DNA from: Perkinsus olseni
Lineage: Eukaryota > Perkinsozoa > Perkinsida > Perkinsidae
Length of the DNA: 64,000 bases
Assembly: GCA_013115135.1 (NCBI GenBank)
Contig: JABANP010000088.1
Location: 1 to 64,000, forward strand
Direction: 5' to 3'
Shown here: piece by piece, positions 10,440 through 20,700 of the stretch
How positions within the stretch are numbered: position 1 is the first letter of the stretch
How the letters are laid out: the number at the start of each line of letters is the position of its first letter
Notes under the pieces: generated by a model
What the model was told of the DNA's origin: nothing
Seen by the model: the letters and a program-made list of their open reading frames with translations, nothing else
Database searches by the model: none
Made by a program: the position numbers and the translations under genes

Positions 10440-11230
10440 TCATTTCCTCCTTTTTCTGGGTGGAGCATGGGACTTAGCCTTGGGCTTTCCCTTGGGCTTG
10501 GGCTTCTTCCGACATGCTCTTTCTTCTTTCAGAAGAGCTTTCTGATCCTCCAAGCTAGGCACAGGATCAACCTCCTCGTCCTCCTCTTCAGACTCTGACC
10601 CAGCTTGAGATTCAACTTGTGCGCCACCGTCCAGGTTCACATCATCCACGGTTATACCACTGGCAGTACGAGACTGCTCCACCATAGTTATGAATGCGCT
10701 CTCCAACTTGTCGAACCCATCAGATAGAGTCTTCGAAATATCAAGAAGAATAGAAGTGATACCCACCAATCTCTCGTCGTGACGTTTATTCCAGTAGGAC
10801 TCCGATGGTGCAACAGTGGGTACTTCTTCAGACGATTGACCAGACGCGCGAGTGGGTCGCGTCACAGCATCTCCAGAGTACGACGGGTTGGGCTTCTTCG
10901 GAGTTGTGCAACTTAGAGTAGGCATCGCCGGAGCTTGCGAAACCGGGTCGACAACTTCGCCCAACGCCTCGCATATATCAAAGTCAAATAGATATATAAG
11001 TCTATCGACAAACCCATCTGTCTCATAACCGTGCCTGTCCGCTGCTCTTCCGAAGTCCCTTTGGACTTCTGTTGCCGACGCGCCTTCGAATCCACTGCAG
11101 CCGGTCTACCCTCCATTAGTAGGATAGCGTCGTACTTCTCAGCATGCTTAATCCATCTGAAACCAAACAGCTCTTTCACGTTCAGGAAGTACCCAGTCCC
11201 TACTCTGTGCTGTACGCCTAGCGTTTCCAT
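10440..11230 (-). CDS. Harbinger-associated Myb/SANT-like DNA-binding protein
   Basis: Exon 1 (about 11230-11030) encodes ELFGFRWIKHAEKYDAILL, a helical segment of the kind found in SANT/Myb-like partners of Harbinger transposases. A 62-nt intron (about 10968-11029) joins in frame to exon 2. Exon 2 carries a helical stretch (DERLVGITSILLDISKTL), an acidic block and a Lys/Arg/Pro-rich C-terminus (KKPKPKGKPKAK and PPRKRRK) that looks like a nuclear-localisation signal. The expected role is binding the element ends and importing the transposase. It is divergent from the transposase gene. The SANT assignment rests mainly on this position and on weak sequence resemblance. Confidence 0.55.
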
Positions 11231-11469
11231 GCAGCTACCACTGCGATATGCCTCCGAGTGACAAACTGGTTGACGTCACTCAGTTGTAGGTCCTCAACGC
11301 GACCAGGTAGGGACTTGTTGAGAAGAGAGGAAATCGGCATACTTGTACCACAGAAGCTGAGAAGGACTTCAGAAGGAAAGAAACATGTCTTGCACCACCT
11401 TCAGAAAGCCGCTGAATCGGAGGAGCGCGTTGAAGCACCGGCAAGCGCGAGGGTCAGCCGCAGGCGAGG

Positions 11470-12341
11470 GTGCTTCAACACGTTTCTCCGGATATGTATC
11501 GCTTCATCTACGGGTACGGGCAAAGGTTCGTTAGCTGGTTATGGGATAAACTTTGCGAAGATCTCCACCTACATCCTCGGTATAAGAAGAAGCACCTGTT
11601 GGAACTATTACGGGTCTACAAGCAAAATCCGGATTATCACGAGTACAGAACGCGGCTGGGAGGCGATGATGCGGCTAAAATGGCTGACCTGGAAATACTC
11701 CTTCATGGCTACCTCTTGAAGTCTTCAAGTTGAAGAACCCATACATCCCCCAGAGCCTACACGATCTTCCCCGAATAGGAGGCAACGGGCCCTTCCGGAA
11801 TGTAGTTGGTCACGTCGACGTATTCCCTATTCGTATTCGGCGCCCTACGGTGGACCAAGATTTTTACTACCAGCCGAAGTACAAGTCTCACGTGATCAAG
11901 GTGCAAGCTGTGGTAGATATTTCCGGGCGGATCGTTCACATCAGTTTACCTTGGATAGGGGCCAGGCACGACCTCTACATCTACAGGAAAACCTTGAGAT
12001 GTAGGGTCTTGAAGGTGCCTCATAGGAGAAGGCTGATGGCCGATTTGGGCTACGCTACGGGGCATAATCGTGACCTTCGTCTCATCATACCTCACAAACG
12101 TGTCAAGCAGCAGAGACTCGCGCCACAGCAGCTTATGTTCAATGCCAGACACGCGAGCGTGAGGAGTAGAGTCGAGCGAGCGTTCGGCTTCTTGAAACGC
12201 TTCGATATTCTGTACACGAGAGCTAGAGGTCATGTACACAGAGCTGGAAATAAGCCCCCCAGGATGGTTTGCGCTTGTAGAATTTTAATTAACTTCGATT
12301 TCCTTTATCATCAGCAAACTGGGATTGGGCCTGCCGCTTAG
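11470..12341 (+). CDS. PIF/Harbinger DDE transposase, frame-interrupted
   Basis: The catalytic part (11730-12341) fits the DDE_Tnp_4/IS5-like nuclease. The first Asp lies in GHVDVFPIRIRRP, followed by HDLYIYR; the second Asp lies in MADLGYATG; the Glu lies in RSRVERAFGFLKRFDIL. All three acidic residues are present. The upstream helical region (11470-11733) carries FVSWLWDKLCEDLHLHPRYK and KMADLEILLHGYLL in another frame. The two frames overlap by four bases at 11730-11733 with no intron-sized gap, so a frameshift separates them. An earlier start near 11258 is possible. The product cuts and rejoins the element DNA in the nucleus. This copy may be dead unless the shift is a sequencing error. 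Confidence 0.75.
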
Positions 12342-12396
12342 TTTCTATCGTCTAAATTTCTTGTTGTGCTGTTAATTGTGTTTTGCCTCTCGCGCG

Positions 12397-12525
12397 TTAT
12401 GTCAACGCGTTATGGATGACGGTATGTTTAACGCCTACGCGTTTTTCGCATTTTGAGCTCTAAAATCGTCTACTTCGCGTTGCGTTATGCGTTATGCGTT
12501 TTACACTAGCGTTTTACACAATATG
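12397..12525. repeat. GCGTTATG / GCGTTTTACAC short repeats
   Basis: GCGTTATG occurs several times (for example GCGTTGCGTTATGCGTTATG), and CGTTTTACAC occurs twice at 12497-12523. They lie just past the transposase stop. Short subterminal repeats of this sort often mark a transposon end, but the matching left end was not found. Confidence 0.4.
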
Positions 12526-13571
12526 GGTGAAACTCCAGTGAGCGTGGCAAATGGCCCTTGATGGCCGACATTGCTTCTTCAGAAGAAGTTCTTCTTAAAC
12601 ACTCACGCTAGCGGCTCACGCGTTCGGTTGCTCTTATGGAGCGCTGCCGACTGGCGCGGTGATCGGTTTGATGATGATCGATTTCAGCTATCAGCACGTG
12701 TGCGCATAATTCCCCCTCACGAGGCCTTCATCAGTCCGTTACATACTGATATCATTGGCTAACAGCACTCTAGTGTTGCGCTGATACGGGACACTCGCAC
12801 GAGTCATAGCAGTTGCACACAGCGGATCACAACACGCCTGTAGCGATCGGTCGTACCTCGACACGTACGACGCACCCGGCACCCCAAGACTCACCCGAGA
12901 CGAGATAAATCCCGGCAAGCCGCCTGACCAATCCTCCAACAATCGAAAGGACGGGTGTTCATCTCACTCAAGTACTTTGCCTCTGCAGCAAAGCCAACGG
13001 GGAGAAGAGCCACACAAGTTGAGGCGGTGCGAGGAAAACGGCTGACGGCTGCACGGGCGCTCGCACGCGTACCAACCACTGCTTGAAGAAGCGCATAACG
13101 ATTTTCAATCATCAAATTAGCATAGGTTACTTCGTAAACTTCGCTACATCGCGCTAAGACAATAGAAGATCTCTTCATCATCAAATGAGGCACATAAGCG
13201 TGAGCAGAGGAGCCACGACAAGACTCATACGACCACGGGACAGGAAGTAGCGCTCGCCAACCCGCGCCACCAGCGTCCCAGAACATGCTGTTCAGTGAAC
13301 AGTGTTCACTCATCGCATAGTCGTCAGCGTGCCATGACTGGATGAGCTCGTACTGATTCTGTAGGATCTTGCGAGGCGGAGACGGATGGGAGGCCGGGCT
13401 GTTACGAAGCTTTCGTACGGTAGCAGACTGTGGTCACCTAAGCGGCGCTTAGTAAGCGCGATAGGGTCTGCACGCGTCCACATCGTCAGCTTGAGTGACC
13501 AGTTGAGGGTTACTAATAATACATCGCCTTCAGGTGATTAGCCTTTGTTCCACCCATCTGGGAGGTAAGAA
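12526..13571. other. No gene recognised
   Basis: A minus-strand frame of 140 codons (12891-13313) has no recognisable motif and no splice context, and I do not call it. The stretch probably contains the promoter of the repeat protein that starts at 13572. Confidence 0.35.
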
Positions 13572-16500
13572 ATGGTGTACGCCGCTCTCACCCTCTTCCT
13601 CGTCGCTGCAACTGGGCCCGCCCTAGGACAGGCCCAGCCCTGTCCGACGACATCCCCTCCGCAGCCACCTTGTCCGACCACGCAGCCACCTACCACAACA
13701 CCGCAGCCCACTCCTCCTCCACCTCCCCCTAAACCATGTGACGACGGGAATGCTTTCTGTCGGCAGCAGACAGGAGATATGGGTTCCTACTGCAAGGCTG
13801 CCTACCGGCCGGGAGCTGGGGGAGTATGTCAAGGCTCTACTATACCTTGTACATGCGGTGGAGGCCTACCACTCCGACCCCGCAGCCACCTACCACAACA
13901 CCGCAGCCCACCTCTCCTCCACCTCCCCCGAACCATGTGACGACGGGGATGCTTTCTGTCGGCAGCAGACAGGAGATATGGGTTCCTACTGCAAGGCTGC
14001 CTACCGGCCGGGAGCTGGGGGAGTATGTCAAGGCTCTACTATACCTTGTACATGCGGTGGAGGGCCTACCACTCCGACCCCGCAGCCGCCTTGTCCGACC
14101 ACGCAGCCACCTACCACAACACCGCAGCCCACCTCTCCTCCGCCTCCCCCCGAACCATGTGACGACGGGGATGCTTTCTGTCGGCAGCAGACAGGAGATA
14201 TGGGTTCCTACTGCAAGGCTGCCTACCGGCCGGGAGCTGGGGGAGTATGTCAAGGCTCTACTATACCTTGTACATGCGGTGGAGGGCCTACCACTCCGAC
14301 CCCGCAGCCGCCTTGTCCGACCACGCAGCCACCTACCACAACACCGCAGCCCACCTCTCCTCCACCTCCCCCTAAACCTTGTGACGACGGGAATGCTTTC
14401 TGTCGGCAGCAGACAGGAGATATGGGTTCCTACTGCAAGGCTGCCTACCGGCCGGGAGCTGGGGGAGTATGTCAAGGCTCTACTATACCTTGTACATGCG
14501 GTGGAGGGCCTACCACTCCGACCCCGCAGCCACCTACCACAACACCGAAGCCGACTCCTCCTCCGCCTCCCCCTAAACCTTGTGACGACGGGAATGCTTT
14601 CTGTCGGCAGCAGACAGGAGATATGGGTTCCTACTGCAAGGCTGCCTACCGGCCGGGAGCTGGGGGAGTATGTCAAGGCTCTACTATACCTTGTACATGC
14701 GGTGGAGGGCCTACCACTCCGACCCCGCAGCCGCCTTGTCCGACCACGCAGCCACGTACCACAACACCGCAGCCCACCTCTCCTCCGCCTCCCCTAAACC
14801 ATGTGACGACGGGGATGCTTTCTGTCGGCAGCAGACAGGAGATATGGGTTCCTACTGCAAGGCTGCCTACCGGCCGGGAGCTGGGGGAGTATGTCAAGGC
14901 TCTACTATACCTTGTACATGCGGTGGAGGGCCTACCACTCCGACCCCGCAGCCACCTACCACAACACCGCAGCCCACCCCTCCTCCGCCTCCCCCTAAAC
15001 CATGTGACGACGGGGATGCTTTCTGTCGGCAGCAGACAGGAGATATGGGTTCCTACTGCAAGGCTGCCTACCGGCCGGGAGCTGGGGGAGTATGTCAAGG
15101 CTCTACTATACCTTGTACATGCGGTGGAGGGCCTACCACTCCGACCCCGCAGCCACCTACCACAACACCGAAGCCGACTCCTCCTCCGCCTCCCCCCGAA
15201 CCATGTGACGACGGGAATGCTTTCTGTCGGCAGCAGACAGGAGATATGGGTTCCTACTGCAAGGCTGCCTACCGGCCGGGAGCTGGGGGAGTATGTCAAG
15301 GCTCTACTATACCTTGTACATGCGGTGGAGGGCCTACCACTCCGACCCCGCAGCCGCCTTGTCCGACCACGCAGCCACCTACCACAACACCGCAGCCCAC
15401 TCCTCCTCCACCTCCCCCTAAACCATGTGACGACGGGGATGCTTTCTGTCGGCAGCAGACAGGAGATATGGGTTCCTACTGCAAGGCTGCCTACCGGCCG
15501 GGAGCTGGGGGAGTATGTCAAGGCTCTACTATACCTTGTACATGCGGTGGAAGGCCTACCACTCCGACCCCGCAGCCACCTACCACAACACCGCAGCCCA
15601 CCTCTCCTCCACCTCCCCCCGAACCATGTGACGACGGGGATGCTTTCTGTCGGCAGCAGACAGGAGATATGGGTTCCTACTGCAAGGCTGCCTACCGGCC
15701 GGGAGCTGGGGGAGTATGTCAAGGCTCTACTATACCTTGTACATGCGGTGGAGGGCCTACCACTCCGACCCCGCAGCCGCCTTGTCCGACCACGCAGCCA
15801 CCTACCACAACACCGCAGCCCACCTCTCCTCCACCTCCCCCCGAACCATGTGACGACGGGGAATGCTTTCTGTCGGCAGCAGACAGGAGATATGGGTTCC
15901 TACTGCAAGGCTGCCTACCGGCCGGGAGCTGGGGGAGTATGTCAAGGCTCTACTATACCTTGTACATGCGGTGGAGGGCCTACCACTCCGACCCCGCAGC
16001 CACCTACCACAACACCGAAGCCGACTCCTCCTCCGCCTCCCCCTAAACCTTGTGACGACGGGAATGCTTTCTGTCGGCAGCAGACAGGAGATATGGGTTC
16101 CTACTGCAAGGCTGCCTACCGGCCGGGAGCTGGGGGAGTATGTCAAGGCTCTACTATACCTTGTACATGCGGTGGAGGGCCTACCACTCCGACCCCGCAG
16201 CCGCCTTGTCCGACCACGCAGCCACCTACCACAACACCGCAGCCCACCTCTCCTCCACCTCCCCCTAAACCTTGTGACGACGGGAATGCTTTCTGTCGGC
16301 AGCAGACAGGAGATATGGGTTCCTACTGCAAGGCTGCCTACCGGCCGGGAGCTGGGGGAGTATGTCAAGGCTCTACTATACCTTGTACATGCGGTGGAGG
16401 GCCTACCACTCCGACCCCGCAGCCACCTACCACAACACCGCAGCCCACCTCTCCTCCACCTCCCCCTAAACCTTGTGACGACGGGAATGCTTTCTGTCGG

Positions 16501-16860
16501 CAGCAGACAGGAGATATGGGTTCCTACTGCAAGGCTGCCTACCGGCCGGGAGCTGGGGGAGTATGTCAAGGCTCTACTATACCTTGTACATGCGGTGGAG
16601 GGCCTACCACTCCGACCCCGCAGCCGCCTTGTCCGACCACGCAGCCACCTACCACAACACCGCAGCCCACCTCTCCTCCACCTCCCCCCAAACCATGTGA
16701 CGACGGGAATGCTTTCTGTCGGCAGCAGACAGGAGATATGGGTTCCTACTGCAAGGCTGCCTACCGGCCGGGAGCTGGGGGAGTATGTCAAGGCTCTACT
16801 ATACCTTGTACATGCGGTGGAGGGCCTACCACGATTTCGCCCTGCCCGCCTCTTCCATAG
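13572..16860 (+). CDS. Secreted mucin-like protein with 15 cysteine-rich tandem units
   Basis: The start at 13572 gives a clear signal peptide (MVYAALTLFLVAATGPALGQ). The rest is 15 units, each a roughly 40-residue cysteine module (PCDDG[N/D]AFCRQQTGDMG, then SYCKAAYRPGAGGVCQGS, then TIPCTCGGG) and a Pro/Thr-rich linker. Cysteine spacing is C-x6-C-x10-C-x11-C-x6-C-x-C. The linkers are likely O-glycosylated. The gene ends at 16860 shortly after the last module. The frame shifts at four places, all in G or C runs: near 13862, 13925, 14793 and 15856. If those runs were each corrected by one base, the whole array would read through in one frame, so they look like indel errors; real lesions cannot be excluded. 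The protein is probably extracellular or cell-surface. The cysteine module matches no family I can name. Confidence 0.75.
13716..16833. repeat. 15-copy tandem repeat, 201- and 222-bp units
   Basis: The marker TGTGACGACGGG starts at 13737, 13936, 14158, 14380, 14581, 14802, 15003, 15204, 15426, 15627, 15849, 16051, 16273, 16474 and 16696. Spacings are 201 or 222 bp, give or take 1-2 nt at the four frame breaks. The 21-bp difference is an optional linker segment encoding PCPTTQP. Units are nearly identical in DNA, which implies recent amplification or gene conversion. Confidence 0.95.
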
Positions 16861-17763
16861 TTGTCTCGCTTGCTCACAGGAATGAGCATGAGGCGCCATT
16901 ATTCACGAATTTAGTGGCGTCTTTTGTCGTGGTCGTGCTAGCTGTTTCATGATCAACTTGTCCGAATGAATCTTCATACTGAGTGATGTATCGGGAACGT
17001 GATGTTCCCTACGTGATTTATGATTCTCTCTTAAAAAATCGATTATACCCCATCAATTGTGGGGCACGCTCTTAAAGAGTATACTATTCCTATGGTATTC
17101 CCCTTCACAGCCTTACGAATAGACTTTCTGCTTAGTACTCGGCGTTGCGTTGGTTATCTTGATGAGTAGTGGAGATAAACCCGACTGGTGACTCCCAAGA
17201 AGTATAGTCCTAGAGTGCTAGGATAACCAACTGGAGAACTACATATACATGCCCGCGAAGAAGAAAGGCCTTCGCTCATCGCAGTCAAAGATGATCAGCT
17301 ACTTTCACGGAGTCCGATAGAGATACCGTTCTCCAATCACACCCTCATCCCTGCTCTGCAGCGAGGCTCTGGACTAACTTAGCATCCTCGGGATCTATGA
17401 GGGTGTCGTCATCAGGATTTCATCCCGTATCGTGACGCATGAACAACGGTAGATGTTGTATCCTGATGAGGAAGGATGCAGGTGTGATAAAGTCACCCAG
17501 ACTTGGAACCCTTGAGGGTGTAGAGGAAGCTTTCCGTCGCTTTTTGGAAGGCCTTCTATCGCGTGCGTGTGAGTTACTTGTCCAACACCGATTCCGGCTT
17601 AGTTAGACTCTTGGCGATGTGCTTAGTTAGGGACCCCTTGTAGCGTTGATATGCAGTGAATTCAGAAGGTTCGTCGTAGAAAGCTCTCCTTCGCTTCTTG
17701 GAAGGCCCTCCATCGCGATTGTGATACAACGTTGATCATCTCAGAAATCGCGAGGTGACAGGA
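16861..17763. other. Intergenic, with a diverged 35-bp direct repeat
   Basis: No exon seen. Segments 17529-17563 and 17683-17717 (both containing TTGGAAGGCC and ATCGCG) match at about 30 of 35 positions with a 154-bp offset. The stretch must contain the end of the repeat-protein transcript and the promoter of the giant gene. Confidence 0.5.
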
Positions 17764-20700
17764 ATGTTTCTCCACGATGCCCTCTTTACCTCATTACTCG
17801 CCTTCACAGCCCCCCTCTACGCCCTAGACTACCTCGACACCCTTCCCTATGGTACACAAACGACAGTAAGCACAAGACACGTCAGCGGGTTTTTCGATAG
17901 CGGCGGATAGAGTGGAGAATCGAACTCTCGGTCTTCCTTGGCCGCTGCTAGCCATCCTCTTTCTCGAACTCAGATCCACTTCATCCATGATGGTGTAGAA
18001 GTAGCAACGTCGAATGCCACAGCTAGTGTCCAGCTCTATGCGGGCGTCAACTACTCGTCCTTTGCCTTGTCGACAACATCTTCGGATACCTTGACATTCA
18101 CGCACAAGCCGCGGCTCCGAATCGTGGATGGAGCCCTCTGTGGTGCCATGGCCGGTAACGTAGGAAAATCGGCCTCCCTCACAGGAGTGGACTTATCGTC
18201 AGGTACCGATGCAGCAGACTATGAAGCCAACTGTCTATTAACGAGTGCCAACTGCTCTCTACTACAATCCTCGGGAGGTTCGGTATCAGGTCAGACTCCG
18301 CGTCTCTTCCTGTGTCCCGTGTCCCTATCGCGAGCTCCCCACAGGTCCAGCTTTGGTCGGTTCAAGTGGACCGTGGCTGAGCGGGACGACACCCCTCGGT
18401 GCTTTGCTAGCTGTGGTTGCATCCGCCTCTAGGTCGGGTCCGCCTGCTGGTCCGCTGCGCATTGCTGTTCCTTTGCCGTTCAGGAGCGACTACAACGGCA
18501 GCCTCACAACCAAGTTCCTCTCGGGTGGCGAGTACCGATTCTGCTTCTCTAAAAACTCATCCTTCGAGTCCTCGTCCTACGTCGTTTTCCCTCGAATCAT
18601 CGTGGCTGGCATCTACCGGACCGAATGCCTGTTGTCCACTAACCCCACGTGCTTGGCCGACCACCAAATCCACTGCTTCGGCTTGAGAGGTGACCCTTCT
18701 CCGTCGATCCGTTTCTGTGTCTTCAACCAGAGGGAGTGTCCCGGCTGTTGCAGGCCAAACATCTCATACAAGTGGTGGCTGTGTAGTTGTCTACGATGGT
18801 TACAAGGGCATCCTGGGTACTTTCAAATGGACTCAACCCTATACGCTCCTCGACACCGGTACCCAGAGTCACCCTCTCAGGCCTTCTACGGCCCTCCAGC
18901 AGGCACAATCATTGCCCAGTCCTGTGGTACAGCGGAGGCCTCGGATATTCTATGTCCGAATGGCGACGGATGTTCCGGAGGTGAGCGGAACAGTCCTGCT
19001 AGCTCCAGTCGACCTTCGTTCAGGGACGTACGTTGCAGCACCAGACGTCGCCTCCTCTTACCTAACCGCTACCCTAGATGGCGTGTCCGCAAACCTCGGC
19101 ACCGCAGCCTACCCGTGGGGTCAGGGTTACACCTTTGGGATCTGCTACTGCCCCGGATACCGAAGCTGTGCAGCTTACCAGGACTTCCTACAGCAGGTCG
19201 GGCTTGGCTGCAGCGCTGGCTGCTCGACACTCTCTTCAGGTTGGCACACTTTCTATTTGGACTATCAGTGTTTGTGCTGTCACCGGCACTGAGTGTACGG
19301 ACACCTTCACTGGGGTTGCTGGAGGTTTCCCCTTCACCATTGCAGTGAGCCATCTCATCGCCACTACTCTCGACAGCGTGACTGACTGCAGGTCAATTGC
19401 CCCCCATTAGGATGTGCTAATTCCAATGCATCTGATGTCAGGATTAAAATAGTCGACCATAACCACGACACTGGGTGAGGCGATCGCCTTGTCCGACTGT
19501 TACTATCCGAGATGGACCTCTGTGTCCTGATTCTCCAGGTTGCCCAGCTATTCTGACCTACATCATTGCAAGACGGCCAACGAGACCAGCGACCTCGCAG
19601 TCCCTCATTGCTCCTCGCCGACAGACTGCCGGACTGCCGCGGTGATGGTCCACGGAAATCGTGTTTTCGAAGGCTTTTCCTTCACGGGTATGCGACTTGA
19701 ATCCTGCCGGTTCCCCTCCCCTACCCTTCCCTTAATCAGACTGGGTGTCGTACAGTGGGAGCCAACGCTACGATGTTTGCTACTGTGATGGCCACTGTGC
19801 AAGTCCAGCGAACTGGCACAAGGTGACTAGTCGAATTTGGGACGACCCTAGACTCAGCATTCCTTCAAGGTTGGGGAGTTCGACCGAGAGTCCCTTCAAC
19901 TTGTCCGAGAGCTGGGGTCCCTAGGGCCTCCGATGGCCAGATCCCAACCCGGCAAAGTGGCGGTCTTCACGAGAGCCGACTCAACCGCGATACTACCGCT
20001 GGCCTGCATGCTAAGGCGGACACCTACCACCCCATCATCGGAATTAAGTAGCCCTAACACCAACTCTGCCAGGCGGTTTTGGGGGGTGTCGGGATCGATC
20101 ATCCTATAGTCCATACTGCACCCACTAGCAATGGCATTGCTGCAATGCATGACGAATCCAGAATAGATCACGTTAACTCCTTCGCGAGATCTTTGACAAG
20201 TTATGGGAATTCCCGAGGAGAGGTTTCAATGCGGTCGCGACAGGACTTCCAATAGCTGTCGATCACTAATGAGCTAGTGCTATGCATCCTGAATGAAGCG
20301 TGCTTGTCCTACTATCACGATGGGGACGTTTCCTACGTCCCCTAGGTCTGACCCGGCCTACTCTCTCGGCCATGCAGACTGCCAACGAGATCCCTTCGAG
20401 ATAGGTGGGATATCACAGGAGGATACATTCGCTTTGCACAGAGGTCATGGACAGCCGACAAGGCAGCTGGACGCTACTCCCTCTAGGTGTACAACTCTCG
20501 GATGCCATCGCATTCGATGCGGGCGTTACCTCCAATACTGTTACACTACACACCCCTGGACCAGTGGTTGTGTGCTACTGTCCCCTAGCCGACAGTCAGG
20601 GCTGTCGCGATGGCAGTTTTTGGAGGGCGGCCTTGCGGTGAGCGGCCAACACCAGATGAGGCCCTCTACGGCATCCTAGCAGGTTCACGGTATCCGGGCC

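Larger units (their letters stand above)
10440..12560. mobile_element. PIF/Harbinger-type DNA transposon, probably decayed
   Basis: Two divergently transcribed genes share a centre at about 11.23-11.26 kb: a minus-strand Myb/SANT-like protein and a plus-strand DDE transposase. This pair is the hallmark of PIF/Harbinger elements, in which both proteins are needed for transposition. I could not find terminal inverted repeats or a 3-bp target duplication by eye. The right flank (12397-12525) carries repeated GCGTTATG and GCGTTTTACAC words that may be subterminal. The transposase frame is interrupted near 11730, so the copy may be inactive. Confidence 0.7.

Noticed and set aside
12891..13313. 140-codon minus-strand frame
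   Set aside because: No domain, no splice context and no homologue in the window. Composition is not distinctive.
13716..16833. Array considered as CRISPR or satellite
   Set aside because: The units are fully coding, 201-222 bp, with no unique spacers, and follow a signal peptide in frame.
13840..16899. Long minus-strand open frames across the tandem array
   Set aside because: They exist only because the repeat unit has no stops in several frames. They are Arg-rich mirror images of the real module and have no leader of their own.
19896..20171. 91-codon minus-strand frame inside the giant gene
   Set aside because: Looks protein-like at first, but it lies within an intron-or-exon stretch of the plus-strand gene and has no motif.
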